This document shows, piece by piece, positions 28,127-37,927 of a stretch of 64,000 nt of DNA. Position 1 is the first letter of the stretch. Each line of letters starts with the position of its first letter. The stretch lies in assembly GCF_002000085.1 (NCBI RefSeq), contig NZ_MUZU01000009.1, positions 62,001-126,000 on the forward strand. Direction: 5' to 3'. Origin of the DNA: Pseudocolwellia agarivorans. Its GTDB lineage: Bacteria > Pseudomonadota > Gammaproteobacteria > Enterobacterales > Alteromonadaceae. The notes under the pieces are model-generated. The model searched no databases. It saw nothing but the letters and a program-made list of their open reading frames with translations, and had not been told where the DNA came from. The translations under genes were made by a program, and so were the position numbers.

Positions 28127-29212
28127 TTAAAACACAAAGTTAAACATTAAGGTATATAGATCGGCTTCTGGTTTATTAGGTGTTTCAACAAAAGAGCCAC
28201 GTTGTTCACCAAAGCTTTTAAACTTCTGCCATTCAATATTAAGTGATACGTTGTATAACAAGTCATAACGAAGCCCCATCACAAAACTACTACCTGATTT
28301 ATCATCATATGTGGAAACACTGGTAATTTTAGCCCTATTTTCACCATACTGAATATAAGGGACAAACTTATTCAATCGATAGGCAGCACTTGCATACCAA
28401 GTTGATCTCAAATTACCTATTTGTCTTTCAGCAGTTAATAATAAAGAGTCAAACTCATATTCTAGCCCTAAAGAATAAAGTTCGACGCTATCGTTAAGAA
28501 AACTCAGTTCAAAATAAGGGACATCAGGTTTTGCATTTGTAAATTGAAACGTTTGACTAAAATCAGCGGTAAAATAAGATAAATTCCAACGGTAATATTC
28601 ACCAGACAATAAAAAATTAATACCCGACATACTGTCAATATCTAACTCTACATCAAGTTTATCGCCAGCATCCACTAAACTAGTATCATTAAAACCAATG
28701 AAAGGCATGATTGCCAACTGATATTCATTAAACAACTCTACATTCCATACAACACTTGCCCCATTATATGCTGTTAATCCTAATATAGAATTATAGAGCT
28801 CTTCTGGAGGTCTAGCATAATTGTAAGCATGGCTAACATAATAGTATTCAGAAGCTAAAAATATAGGAATACGTAAACGGCCAGCCCTAAACTCTACTTC
28901 ACCAACATTATAGCCAACATAAGCCCACTCTAATTCTGGAGCACTCCATTTGTCTTGAGGGCGCTTAACTAGCTGAGTCGAAACCTTAAAAGCATCATTA
29001 AAATAATCGAGCTGAAGGCCAAATGTGGTATCGCAATCCCAGCAGACCTCGTCGGTAATTACGCGATTCATAATAACCGCCGTTTGATTATTTGATTTAG
29101 TTAATGAAGTCGAGCCAAAGCCACTGATTGACAATTGATCGGTTAACTCGATTTCCGCAAAAGACGAAAAACTCATAATTAAGATTAGTAAGGCTAAGAG
29201 CATCTTGCTCAT
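28127..29212 (-). CDS. Porin-like outer-membrane beta-barrel protein
   Basis: A 361-residue protein with a clear signal peptide (MSKMLLALLILIMSF, cleavage near SSFAE) and then alternating amphipathic stretches ending in MFNFVF, with the terminal phenylalanine of outer-membrane barrels. FRAGRLRIPIFLASEYYYVS and GLRYDLLYNVSLN-type strands resemble porins, but I cannot place it in a named family. Its ATG overlaps the stop of the small PstS-like gene (TAATG), so the two are coupled, and the pair is divergent from a hybrid histidine kinase gene. Probable role: substrate entry or sensing partner for that module. Confidence 0.75.
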   Translation of the reverse strand: MSKMLLALLILIMSFSSFAEIELTDQLSISGFGSTSLTKSNNQTAVIMNRVITDEVCWDCDTTFGLQLDYFNDAFKVSTQLVKRPQDKWSAPELEWAYVGYNVGEVEFRAGRLRIPIFLASEYYYVSHAYNYARPPEELYNSILGLTAYNGASVVWNVELFNEYQLAIMPFIGFNDTSLVDAGDKLDVELDIDSMSGINFLLSGEYYRWNLSYFTADFSQTFQFTNAKPDVPYFELSFLNDSVELYSLGLEYEFDSLLLTAERQIGNLRSTWYASAAYRLNKFVPYIQYGENRAKITSVSTYDDKSGSSFVMGLRYDLLYNVSLNIEWQKFKSFGEQRGSFVETPNKPEADLYTLMFNFVF

Positions 29213-29646
29213 TAAGGCTTCTCCTTTTTAACAATGTAGAGCACATTTGCATTTGCCGGTAATAAATCTATTGGAGCATAACCAATACGAAAACGTTTAA
29301 CAGCTAACCACTCAACTAACGATTCAACCGAACCATTATCTATTTCTTTAGGGGGTCTAGCCTTTCCTGAAAATGAGAGTCTTGCCCAATAGGCATTCAT
29401 TTGAGCTAGATCTTTTCCAAGTAATTCTTGATAAAACTCATGGCGGATATTGTTATTTTGAGGCCAATCAGAAAGTTCGATCTTTTTACCTTGTAAATAT
29501 TTAGTTTTGCCTCGAAAAAGCATGATAACTTTACTTTTAGTTAATGGTTCAAAATCAGATGACAATGTAAATACAGCATATAAATCAGTTGCACTCACTT
29601 GAAGACTAACCAGAAAATTTAATATAAAAAAAAGCAAACAACGCAT
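29212..29646 (-). CDS. Small PstS-like periplasmic protein
   Basis: The start is set at MRCLLFFILNFLVSL, giving 144 residues with a signal peptide (cleavage near VSATD); the open frame goes 50 codons further upstream, but that part is lysine/isoleucine-rich without homology. The mature part matches the small phosphate-ABC-type substrate-binding family: a KVIMLFRGKTKYLQGKK motif, LLGKDLAQMNAYWARLSFSGK, RPPKEIDN and a final RFRIGYAPID. Such proteins are half the size of PstS and often sit with porins and signalling proteins. No ABC transporter genes are nearby, so a binding or signalling function is more likely than uptake. Confidence 0.75.
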   Translation of the reverse strand: MRCLLFFILNFLVSLQVSATDLYAVFTLSSDFEPLTKSKVIMLFRGKTKYLQGKKIELSDWPQNNNIRHEFYQELLGKDLAQMNAYWARLSFSGKARPPKEIDNGSVESLVEWLAVKRFRIGYAPIDLLPANANVLYIVKKEKP

Positions 29647-29917
29647 AAACCCAAAACGAGTAATACGTATATTGTTTATTTTTATGTTAAATAACTGAGA
29701 GAATCTCTTTACCACATTAATTTTACCAATTTTAATTTTAAAGATGTAAATACAATTTATCTTATCTAAAGGTAGTCTATTAATAGAAATTCTCAAGAAT
29801 ACTAAAACTTATATAATAAAATTACACAAAATAAGTAAAAGTTACGTTTCTGTTCTAAAATAATCTTAATTAACTTCTTTTATATGCTTTTTACTGGCAA
29901 CTCATCAGGACACCTAA

Positions 29918-32900
29918 ATGCTCATACTGCGCTTGTGGAACAACATAAGTATTCGAAAAAAAATTTGGGGACTGGTTCTTTTACCCACAATAGTGATTTT
30001 AGGGTTATCTGGTCGCCAAGTATTAGAAGTTAACGACCAGCTTACTAGTTTAAAAAAAGCCACACATGTCATTAATGTTATTGGCCAACTAAAAAATCTC
30101 AATACCGCTTCTTACGAGTCTCGTTCTTCTGCAAATAATAAAAGTAAAATTGCATTAGAAAACTTAACGACTGGAACAAATGTTATTTTTTCAGAAAAAG
30201 ATATTAATCAGTATCAACAACTTATAAAGCAATATAAAGAAACGATCAATGCAGTAACCAATGCCGAAGACCCTATAAATAAACAATACAGTATTCAATG
30301 GCAAACTGATTTATATAAGCAACTTTTACTAACTATTGAAAAAACACAATTCAAAGCCCCTATCCCCGTTATTGACAGCAATTTATCTGCATTATTACAG
30401 TTAGAATGGTTAATTTTCTGGGTTCAAGAAGAAAATTGGCAAAGTAAAATACTCATCAATACTCAAAATATTGAACTATCTAAATTATTAAAAAACGAAA
30501 TACGTGCATTAATTCAAAATCAGCAATTATTTATTGACCGTTTTGTTGTTATAAACGCAGATGAAACACAAGTAGAGTTATTATTAAGTGCATTTTCTGA
30601 TCCCGCATTTGAGCAAAGCAATACCTTCCGTGAACAATTATTAAATAAAAACACCCTATCAAAACTCACACAATTAGAGTTTGAACAAGGTATGCAAGCT
30701 TTTGCACAACGTTTATTACTCTTTAAAAATGTTACCGCGGCAATCGAAAAACAGCTTCAACAAGATATTCAACAGGCCGTAACTACCTTTGAAAAACAAA
30801 GGATTATATTTTTCAGTATTACTGCCATTTCTATTTTATGCGTACTGCTGTTTGGTATAGCTTTAGCACATCGTATTACCCTTAATTTAAATACAGTCAT
30901 AGACTTTTTAGACCACAAAGATGATCCCAATAAAGAATTGAAATTATATATCGAAGGGAATGACGAACTTAGCCAATTTGCTGAAAAAGTTGAGCGACTA
31001 ACCATTGAAAGACAAAAAAACCAACGTGAATTACTCACATCAAAAAATGAAGCAATAGCCGCCAAAGAAGAGGCAATCACAGCAAGTAAAGCCAAAAGTA
31101 GTTTTCTGGCGAACATGTCCCATGAAATACGAACACCTTTAAATGGTGTTATTGGTATATCAGACATATTATCAAGCACTCATTTAAGCGCGACACAAAA
31201 AGACTATGTAGATACCATAGAAACATCTTCACAACTTTTATTAAGTTTGATTAACGATATTCTTGATTTTTCAAAAATTGAATCAGGTAAACTCCCTATC
31301 AGTACCTACTCTACTTGCTTGCGTGAAAGTGTGTACGATGTTTCGGCTATTGTAGCCCCCACATTAAAAGAAAAGTCTATTGAACTTAACATCAATATAG
31401 ATCCCAATTTGCCTATAAAAGTTTTAGCTGACGACCACCGTATAAGACAAGTATTAATGAACCTTATGTCGAATGCCGCTAAGTTTACTGAAACCGGAAG
31501 TATTTCTATTGGTATACAATACCAAAAAAATAAACAAGGTATTTCGTCTTTCTTATTTGAAGTTATTGATACTGGAATAGGTATTAATGAAGCCCAGCAA
31601 AAGAAAATATTTGATCCTTTTTCTCAAGAGGATAATTCAACTACAAGAAAATTTGGTGGCACAGGTTTAGGTTTAGCAATTAGTACTCAACTTATTGAAT
31701 TGATGGGGGGGGAACTTCAACTTGATTCACAAAAAGAAAAGGGGAGTCGATTTTATTTTTATTTACCTTTAGAGGTAACAGAACTAGAAAGTAAAAATAA
31801 TGAAAAATTTAATCAGACCACTGTCACTATTGTTTGCAATAATACTGAAATAACACAAACACTTGAACATGAACTTGAAGCCTTAGGCATTAAAAGTGTT
31901 GAGATTAAACAATCACTATTAAACCTGACCAAGCCTACTAACACTCACTCACAAATCATCATTTATGCAATAAATCAAGAGATGTTCGACCACATAGAAA
32001 CAATTGACTTAACCTCCTTTAATGAAGGAAATAGGGCCTTATGTTTAGTTCAGCCATTGCATGCTCCACAAATAAATTTGGGCAGTAGTATTACTTCGTT
32101 AATTACTTATCCATTGTTAGGTAATAAACTGCTCAAAGGTCTTGAGCATTGCTATGAGTTTATTCAATCAAATACCCAAAACATCATTAAAAATATTACC
32201 TCAGCACCATCAACTAAAAAAATATTAGTGGTTGAAGATAATAAAATAAATCAAAAAGTAGTTATCTTGCATCTCACAACGCTGGGTTATGAGTATGATA
32301 TTGCAAATAATGGCCAAGAAGCTGTTAACCTATTTACTACTAACCATTACGATCTTATTTTAATGGATTGTATGATGCCTATAAAAGATGGATTTATTGC
32401 AACAAAAGAAATCCGTCAATATGAAAAGTTACATAAAAGTACGTATACAACAATTATCGCCTTAACCGCAAGCGTAGTAGAAGAAGATATTCAACAATGC
32501 TTTACTTGTGGCATGAATGACTATCTGCCTAAACCATTTAAGGCTGAAATACTCAAAAGTAAAATACTTAATGCGATGAACGACTCTACTCAAAAACAAG
32601 AAGAATCCACCGAAAAAGCTATACAAGAAAATCAAAAAGAACAAAACAATACGCCTGCTATCAGCTCTGTACGAATATTACTCGTTGAAGATAATAAAAT
32701 TAATCAAAAGGTTGCCGCTTTATTCTTCCAAAAAGCAGGTTATCAATATGTAGTTGCAAATGATGGTCAAGAAGCAATAGACATTTACAGCAATGACCAA
32801 AGCTTTGACATTATACTAATGGATTTAATGATGCCTAGAAAAGATGGATTTGAAGCCAGTATAGACATACGCGCTTATGAAAAATCAAATGATATAGCTG

Positions 32901-33049
32901 AAACACCTATTATTGCCGTAACAGCAAGTGTAGTGAACGACGACATAGAGCAATGTTTTAAAGTAGGTATGAACGCTTATATACCAAAACCCATTCAACC
33001 TGATAAGTTATATAGTGAAATAGAAAATTGTCTAAAAACAAAAGCTTAG
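29918..33049 (+). CDS. Hybrid sensor histidine kinase with two receiver domains
   Basis: A 1043-residue membrane sensor kinase. Transmembrane helices lie at about 15-32 and 293-315, enclosing a largely helical periplasmic sensor of some 260 residues that I cannot assign. A HAMP-like linker leads to HisKA with NMSHEIRTPLNGV (phosphorylated His near 402), HATPase_c with NLMSNAAKF, DTGIGI and GTGLGLAIS, then two receivers, each with VEDNKINQKV and phospho-acceptor DxxMMP (D near 814 and 966). There is no Hpt domain or output domain, so it must pass phosphate to a separate protein. It is divergent from the PstS-like/porin pair (271 bases from the corrected PstS-like start), which suggests one functional unit. 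Confidence 0.92.
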   Translation: MLILRLWNNISIRKKIWGLVLLPTIVILGLSGRQVLEVNDQLTSLKKATHVINVIGQLKNLNTASYESRSSANNKSKIALENLTTGTNVIFSEKDINQYQQLIKQYKETINAVTNAEDPINKQYSIQWQTDLYKQLLLTIEKTQFKAPIPVIDSNLSALLQLEWLIFWVQEENWQSKILINTQNIELSKLLKNEIRALIQNQQLFIDRFVVINADETQVELLLSAFSDPAFEQSNTFREQLLNKNTLSKLTQLEFEQGMQAFAQRLLLFKNVTAAIEKQLQQDIQQAVTTFEKQRIIFFSITAISILCVLLFGIALAHRITLNLNTVIDFLDHKDDPNKELKLYIEGNDELSQFAEKVERLTIERQKNQRELLTSKNEAIAAKEEAITASKAKSSFLANMSHEIRTPLNGVIGISDILSSTHLSATQKDYVDTIETSSQLLLSLINDILDFSKIESGKLPISTYSTCLRESVYDVSAIVAPTLKEKSIELNINIDPNLPIKVLADDHRIRQVLMNLMSNAAKFTETGSISIGIQYQKNKQGISSFLFEVIDTGIGINEAQQKKIFDPFSQEDNSTTRKFGGTGLGLAISTQLIELMGGELQLDSQKEKGSRFYFYLPLEVTELESKNNEKFNQTTVTIVCNNTEITQTLEHELEALGIKSVEIKQSLLNLTKPTNTHSQIIIYAINQEMFDHIETIDLTSFNEGNRALCLVQPLHAPQINLGSSITSLITYPLLGNKLLKGLEHCYEFIQSNTQNIIKNITSAPSTKKILVVEDNKINQKVVILHLTTLGYEYDIANNGQEAVNLFTTNHYDLILMDCMMPIKDGFIATKEIRQYEKLHKSTYTTIIALTASVVEEDIQQCFTCGMNDYLPKPFKAEILKSKILNAMNDSTQKQEESTEKAIQENQKEQNNTPAISSVRILLVEDNKINQKVAALFFQKAGYQYVVANDGQEAIDIYSNDQSFDIILMDLMMPRKDGFEASIDIRAYEKSNDIAETPIIAVTASVVNDDIEQCFKVGMNAYIPKPIQPDKLYSEIENCLKTKA

Positions 33050-33210
33050 TTTTTTTATAAAAAGCACCTAGACAAAACGTAACCATACATTTTTAAGTTA
33101 TTTTGCATCTAACTTAATTATTTAATAGGTAATAAACTCATGGTTTGTGATTAAAAAACAAGTAGATAGTTACTTTTACGAGTATAAAACGGTATTAAGG
33201 AATTAAAACT

Positions 33211-33239
33211 TGATGCTGTAATTTTGATTTACAGCATCA
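33211..33239 (-). terminator. Terminator of the Rnk-like gene
   Basis: TGATGCTGTAA (33211-33221) and TTACAGCATCA (33229-33239) form a perfect 11-bp stem with a 7-base loop just past the stop codon; the minus strand then reads AAGTTTTAATT. Confidence 0.65.
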
Positions 33240-33243
33240 TCCA

Positions 33244-33654
33244 TTAAAGCTCGAAATGCCCTGAACGTTCAGGCTGATAAATCACCTTCGTGACTTTCAC
33301 TAATAAATCACCTCCTCCTGGCTTAGGCCAAGATATTTCATCGCCCTCACTCAAACCTAATAAAGCACTTCCTACAGGCGCTAATATAGAAATATTATTA
33401 CCTTTATTAGCTAAATCTTTAGGGTAAACAAGCGTCAAAGAAAACTCTTTTTCTGTTGAAGCAACCGTAAACACAATAGTTGAATTCATCGTTACCACAT
33501 TAGCAGGCACTTGCTCTGGCAAAACGATATTAGCTCTTGATAACTCTACGATTAAATCATCTAAATTAGGGTAAGACTTTTCATCAAGGGTATCAATTAA
33601 TCGATCGAGTCTTTCAGCATCAATCGAAGATATTGTGATATTTGGTTTTTGCAT
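33244..33654 (-). CDS. Rnk-like nucleoside diphosphate kinase regulator (GreA/GreB C-terminal domain)
   Basis: 136 residues from the ATG at 33654, preferred because GGAG lies nine bases upstream; the ATG five codons earlier lacks a Shine-Dalgarno. The second half (FSLTLVYPKDL, ISILAPVGSALLGLSEGDEISWP) is the FKBP-like GreA/GreB C-terminal domain, and a short helical N-terminal part (ERLDRLIDTLD) replaces the coiled coil, as in Rnk. Rnk binds RNA polymerase in the secondary channel region and affects nucleoside diphosphate kinase and alginate regulation in Pseudomonas. The gene stands alone. Confidence 0.85.
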   Translation of the reverse strand: MQKPNITISSIDAERLDRLIDTLDEKSYPNLDDLIVELSRANIVLPEQVPANVVTMNSTIVFTVASTEKEFSLTLVYPKDLANKGNNISILAPVGSALLGLSEGDEISWPKPGGGDLLVKVTKVIYQPERSGHFEL

Positions 33655-34023
33655 TAGGTGTAACTCCATATAAATGCATCAATTAAAGTAATAGATAATC
33701 ATACCAATTAAAAACTTAATAGCGAGTGTAATAATAGAGAAAACACAATATATTTTAATTGCTTTACTTCCCTTTTAAAGGGCTAATTTTTTCTTTTAAA
33801 AAAACGTTATAGGCAGGTAACCTAAACTCGGCTTAACAAATACTCCCTAGTAGTTATTTTATATATTTCAATTAGTTCCGTCCCTCTTAAAGCGACTTTA
33901 GGTTAAGTATTAGGATATAATAAAAACTAAACTAGAAATTTATATAAATACCCTTTAAAGTCTCACAAAAATAGCGCATTAACATATGTCTACTTAACCT
34001 TTTCCCTTTTTATTGTCGTTAAA
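33655..34023. other. Intergenic region upstream of rnk-like gene and the 83-residue ORF
   Basis: AT-rich non-coding stretch holding divergent promoters. A short palindrome CCCTTTTAAAGGG lies at 33770-33782. No convincing promoter pair, RNA gene or open frame was found. Confidence 0.5.
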
Positions 34024-34275
34024 ATGTTTACGACTCAACTCAACGATGTAAGTAAAATGAATCATATAATTTGGAATCAACTCTTATCTATTAGCGATAA
34101 ATTAAACGAATCGGATCAATCAAAGGAAAATACAAAACAAATGCTGATAGCTCAATTAGAGTCTATTAATGTGACTCACGAGCGTTCATTTGACCCTGCT
34201 GAGAATTTTGAAGAATATGTAGTGGTAGCGCTATGCCAAGCAATAAATAACACGCTAAAAGATATGAATACCTAA
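34024..34275 (+). CDS. Hypothetical 83-residue protein
   Basis: Small acidic, helical-looking protein (LLSISDKLNESDQSKENTK, then FEEYVVVALCQAINNTLKDM). No signal peptide, membrane segment or known motif. The Shine-Dalgarno is poor for both the first ATG and the ATG at codon 12. Amino-acid composition looks protein-like rather than random, but I do not recognise a family. It stands between divergent and convergent neighbours with no operon partner. Confidence 0.45.
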   Translation: MFTTQLNDVSKMNHIIWNQLLSISDKLNESDQSKENTKQMLIAQLESINVTHERSFDPAENFEEYVVVALCQAINNTLKDMNT

Positions 34276-34364
34276 CGCTGATGTCAATATTAGGTATAAA
34301 AAACAGATAACTGCCTGTTAATGTAAAACGAAAATAACCAATTAACCCAATGTTTTTAAATATA

Positions 34365-37139
34365 TTAAGCAACGTTCTTAATCAACTGACACGGTATAGG
34401 CTTACCAATACCATATCCTTGAACCAGATCAATTCCCATATCGGCTAATGCAAATCTCAGTTCATCATTCTCAACAAACTCCGCGATAGTCTGCATATTC
34501 ATCATTTTTGCCACTTCATGAATTGACTTGATAATAGCTCTATCAATAGGTTCACAAAGCATACTGGTGATCAGGCTACCGTCAATTTTAAGATAATCCA
34601 CAGGCAGTTGTTTTAAATACCCAAAAGACGAAGCTCCACTACCAAAATCATCTAAGGCAAACTTAATACCTAATTTTTTCATTTTTGTCATAAATAACAG
34701 AGCGCTAGGTAAGTTTGAAATAACCGCAGTTTCTGTTATTTCAAAACATATATTACGACAATCAATTGAAGATTTAAGTACAAGTGTTGTAAGGTTTTTA
34801 ATGAACTCCTCGTTACTTAAACTTAATCCTGATAAATTTATAGAAACAAGTGTATCTGGTGAAAAATAGTTACTGTAATTGTCAAAAACATTCTGTACAA
34901 CCCATGAATCAATTAATGTGATAACGCCATATTTTTCAGCTGCAGGAATAAATGAGGCAGGTGATACATTGACACCATTGTCGTCTTTAAAACGAAGTAA
35001 AATTTCGTAGTGTAAATGTGAGTCATCGTAGCTTGCATAAGCTATAGGCTGCTTAACTAAATAGAATTGATTGTTCTTCAGTGCCTGGGTTATGTTAGCT
35101 ATATACCCCATTTGAATAGCTTCAGCGTGTAATTCCATATTATTTGGATCAGCAAAATAAACCCTGTCTCGACCTAAGTCTTTGGCTTTATAGCATGAAA
35201 GATCTGCTTTGCTTAATAATTCGATTTCTGATAAATCACGCTCTAGTGGTACCATACCTATACTCATACCTACCGCAATTTTCTTATCGTTCCATTGAAA
35301 ATGAAATTGATTAATTTTTCTTACGATATTCTCACATAAAGCTAATGCTTTTTCCTGCGACTTATCAACGAGTAGTAATCCAAATTCGTCACCTCCAAAT
35401 CGACCTAAAACATCTTGTTCTTCAATACATGAACTAATTTCATCTGCTATTTGAGTAAGCATAGCATCACCCACTAAATGACCCGCCGTATCATTAACCA
35501 GCTTGAAGCGGTCTAAATCTAAAAAACAGATAAATGAAGATATTTTAGGTACTTTCTTAATTTCTTTTTTAAGTTGTACAAGAAAACCACCTCGATTAAT
35601 TAACCCTGTAAGTGCATCGTATTCAGCTTGATAAGCCAATTTTTCTGTAAGTTGTTGCTCCATAGTTACATCGTTACATATTCCTCTATATCCAATATAT
35701 GCGCCTGACTTATTAAACATTGGGCTACCATTAATAACCAATACTTTCACTCGGTCTCGTGCTATTTTCCTTTTAAAAATAAAGCGCTCAATAGGTAGTT
35801 TACGTTTAAACAAATTTTTAGCTTTTTCTAATGGAAATTCACTAATATTTTCATCCTGAAAAATATCGCCAAAATAATGCCCTTTTAGCTCTTCTATAGA
35901 TTTATCAAGAAGCACCTCAGTGTTACCTGATAAATATGTTATTTTATGATTTGTATCTATTTCCCAAAAAACATTTGCCCCCGCCTGCGCCAGTTGTTTA
36001 TACCTATTTTCGTTGTTCGTGAGAATAGCTTGAGTTTGACGACCACGACGAACCAGCTCAATTAAAAGCCCAATAATTAACAGTGCAATTGTAAATACAG
36101 TTAAAGCTCCAAAAACTAGCTCTTTATTTTTTTCATAAAAGGATTCTTCTTTATTAATAAACAAGCTACCAGCGGGAATATGCCCATTGGCATACTTGTA
36201 ATGCTTCATTAATGGCCAGTTAAATGTCCAAATTGATTTAGCTTTAGTGATAGGGGGGAGTTCAGTAACTTTTGCCCCTTCTAAAATACGACGAGCGTAT
36301 AATGCCCCTTGCTCACCATGTTTTTCACCATTAAGCATATTTACTCCCAAGGCACCGTATTTTATTGATGTACTTGCAAGTGTAAACAATGGATTTTTTA
36401 TTTTAGCCGTTAATGCTACTGTGCCATCATCCCACGATAATAAGGCATTATTACCAGAAGGATTAACAATTTGACCTATTTGAAAAATAGGTACAGTTGG
36501 ATCATATTGGCTGAGTTTATTTATAATTTGATCTTTTTTTAAGTCAATCAAGACGTGAATATTACTAGGAGCCCTCTTGCTATGTTTAACTTTATTAAGC
36601 TTAAATAAATTAGCTTGTCCGGGTTTGCTACTGTCGGTAATAACAATTAATTCATCGGTTTTTGTTAAATTTTTAATATCAAAAACAGCACTAGCAATAT
36701 CTCTATTTTCAAATACACCTGTAATCAGAGGCGCATCAGTTAGTTTATTATCGACATTATTTATTCCCACAAATACAATAGGAATGCTTTCAAATAATGT
36801 CACTTTATTTTCCCTAACTAAAGCTAGAGCTGCATCATCTGAAACAATAATGACATCAAACTTTGTGTTGATATATTTATTTTGAAGATATTCAACAAAC
36901 TTAGCTTTATGAGAAAATAAAGGATAACGTTTTGTATCCATATACTCATGATATACCGATAAGTCATTTGAATTATCGAGGGTTTTATCTATCCCTCTTT
37001 TTATCATTTGCACCCATATGTGTTCAGCATGATAAGAATGTAACACCAAAACTGATTGGTTAGCATAGGCATTGCCCCCCCATAATAGGCATAACGTTAT
37101 CAAAAAAGACAAAATATGTGTGTGTGTTCGTTTTATCAT
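34365..37139 (-). CDS. Membrane GGDEF-EAL protein with periplasmic ABC-type binding domain and PAS domain
   Basis: A 924-residue cyclic-di-GMP protein. A signal/anchor helix is followed by a periplasmic domain of some 300 residues of the ABC substrate-binding type (VLVLHSYHAEHIWVQMIKRG, DVIIVSDDAAL, IPIVFVGINN), a transmembrane helix at about 340-360, a PAS domain (ENRYKQLAQAGANVFWEID), a GGDEF domain with intact GRFGGDEFG (about residue 579) and an EAL domain with YEILLRF (EIL in place of EAL), FEITETA, DDFGSG, YLKIDGS and QGYGIGKP. Both catalytic sites keep key residues, so synthesis, hydrolysis or both are possible; the periplasmic part should bind a small ligand. Confidence 0.92.
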   Translation of the reverse strand: MIKRTHTHILSFLITLCLLWGGNAYANQSVLVLHSYHAEHIWVQMIKRGIDKTLDNSNDLSVYHEYMDTKRYPLFSHKAKFVEYLQNKYINTKFDVIIVSDDAALALVRENKVTLFESIPIVFVGINNVDNKLTDAPLITGVFENRDIASAVFDIKNLTKTDELIVITDSSKPGQANLFKLNKVKHSKRAPSNIHVLIDLKKDQIINKLSQYDPTVPIFQIGQIVNPSGNNALLSWDDGTVALTAKIKNPLFTLASTSIKYGALGVNMLNGEKHGEQGALYARRILEGAKVTELPPITKAKSIWTFNWPLMKHYKYANGHIPAGSLFINKEESFYEKNKELVFGALTVFTIALLIIGLLIELVRRGRQTQAILTNNENRYKQLAQAGANVFWEIDTNHKITYLSGNTEVLLDKSIEELKGHYFGDIFQDENISEFPLEKAKNLFKRKLPIERFIFKRKIARDRVKVLVINGSPMFNKSGAYIGYRGICNDVTMEQQLTEKLAYQAEYDALTGLINRGGFLVQLKKEIKKVPKISSFICFLDLDRFKLVNDTAGHLVGDAMLTQIADEISSCIEEQDVLGRFGGDEFGLLLVDKSQEKALALCENIVRKINQFHFQWNDKKIAVGMSIGMVPLERDLSEIELLSKADLSCYKAKDLGRDRVYFADPNNMELHAEAIQMGYIANITQALKNNQFYLVKQPIAYASYDDSHLHYEILLRFKDDNGVNVSPASFIPAAEKYGVITLIDSWVVQNVFDNYSNYFSPDTLVSINLSGLSLSNEEFIKNLTTLVLKSSIDCRNICFEITETAVISNLPSALLFMTKMKKLGIKFALDDFGSGASSFGYLKQLPVDYLKIDGSLITSMLCEPIDRAIIKSIHEVAKMMNMQTIAEFVENDELRFALADMGIDLVQGYGIGKPIPCQLIKNVA

Positions 37140-37544
37140 TTATTATTTTTACAACACCAAAATGTTATAAGACCCCAGCGTCCTATTTTTATAAAAAGAG
37201 TTACTCACCTTTATTATATTTTCAATAATGAAATTAAAAATATAACGATTCCGTAACAAACCATAATGCATTTACTTTGAGGATCAAGCAGATCTCAAAA
37301 TACCAATTACAATTTATTTAATTTTATTATAGACAAGCTTTTTTTTATTACCTTAAAAGGAGCGATTATTTTTAATATAAAAATGTGAGTAGATAACTTT
37401 AATAACCTCACCCCATGTATAGGCTGTTTTTAGTCAAAAAATCTACGATTCTGGTGCGGAAAGTTTAGATATAATAAAGAGGTTAAACGCTTAGGAAGAA
37501 CAAAAAATTTCATTTTCAAACCTAATACATTTGTATAATTAAAT
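37140..37544. other. Intergenic region between the GGDEF-EAL gene and tRNA-Leu
   Basis: About 400 AT-rich bases. It must contain the promoter of the GGDEF-EAL gene at its left end. A hairpin-like TGAGGATC...GATCTCA lies at about 37276-37296. No open frame with a Shine-Dalgarno was seen. Confidence 0.5.
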
Positions 37545-37575
37545 AAAAAACCCCGACTCTTTCGAATCAGGGCTT
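37545..37575 (-). terminator. Terminator of tRNA-Leu
   Basis: Minus strand: AAAGCCCTGATTC, loop GAAA, GAGTCGGGGTTTTTT; a long stem with three G-T pairs ending in a T run, eight bases past the CCA of the tRNA. Confidence 0.85.
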
Positions 37576-37582
37576 TCTAGTA

Positions 37583-37667
37583 TGGTACCGGAAGACGGAC
37601 TTGAACCGTCACGCCCGAAGGCAACGGATTTTGAATCCGTCGTGTCTACCAATTCCACCACACCGGC
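37583..37667 (-). tRNA. tRNA-Leu (CAA anticodon)
   Basis: 85 bases on the minus strand with a long variable arm (TGCCTTCGGGCGT), D-arm GTGGTGGAATTGGTAGAC, anticodon stem ACGGAT/ATCCGT with CAA in the loop, T-arm GACGG TTCAAGT CCGTC and encoded CCA. These are class II leucine tRNA features. The acceptor stem pairs GCCGGTG with TTCCGGT: five pairs (one G-T) are good, but positions 6:67 are T-T and 7:66 are G-T, which is unusual. Decodes UUG. Confidence 0.9.
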
Positions 37668-37777
37668 ATGAAGGGAAGTAAACGTGAGTTTACAAAGAAA
37701 TGATCTTTTACGTAAAAGCCTATTTCTTTACAAACTCTTTCTTAACAACTTCTCAATGAAATGATTAAGAGGTCGGC

Positions 37778-37805
37778 ATTATACGAAAAAACACCGTGTT
37801 AGCAA
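37778..37805 (-). promoter_or_regulatory. Promoter of tRNA-Leu
   Basis: On the minus strand TTGCTA (37800-37805), a 16-base spacer and a perfect TATAAT (37778-37783) followed by the GC-rich discriminator GCCGACC, typical of stable-RNA promoters. It implies a 5' leader of about 100 bases, which contains an imperfect inverted repeat around TTTTACGTAAAA. Confidence 0.7.
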
Positions 37806-37927
37806 TAGTTTTTATAAACAATGTGTTTAGATGCTGATTATTTAACCATTGATAAATATCACTTAAAAAATAATGCGATTTAGCAACGCTCTTTGATAAA
37901 CTACTCGAAATATTCAAAGGTGTTCTC

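Noticed and set aside
29647-29796. 50-residue upstream extension of the PstS-like protein
   Set aside because: It would bury the signal peptide inside the protein; MRCLLFF is the natural start.
33690-33720. Recurring ATACCAATT motif in several gaps (near 3600, 33700, 37300)
   Set aside because: The shared part is only eight to nine AT-rich bases with different flanks; not enough to claim a repeat family.
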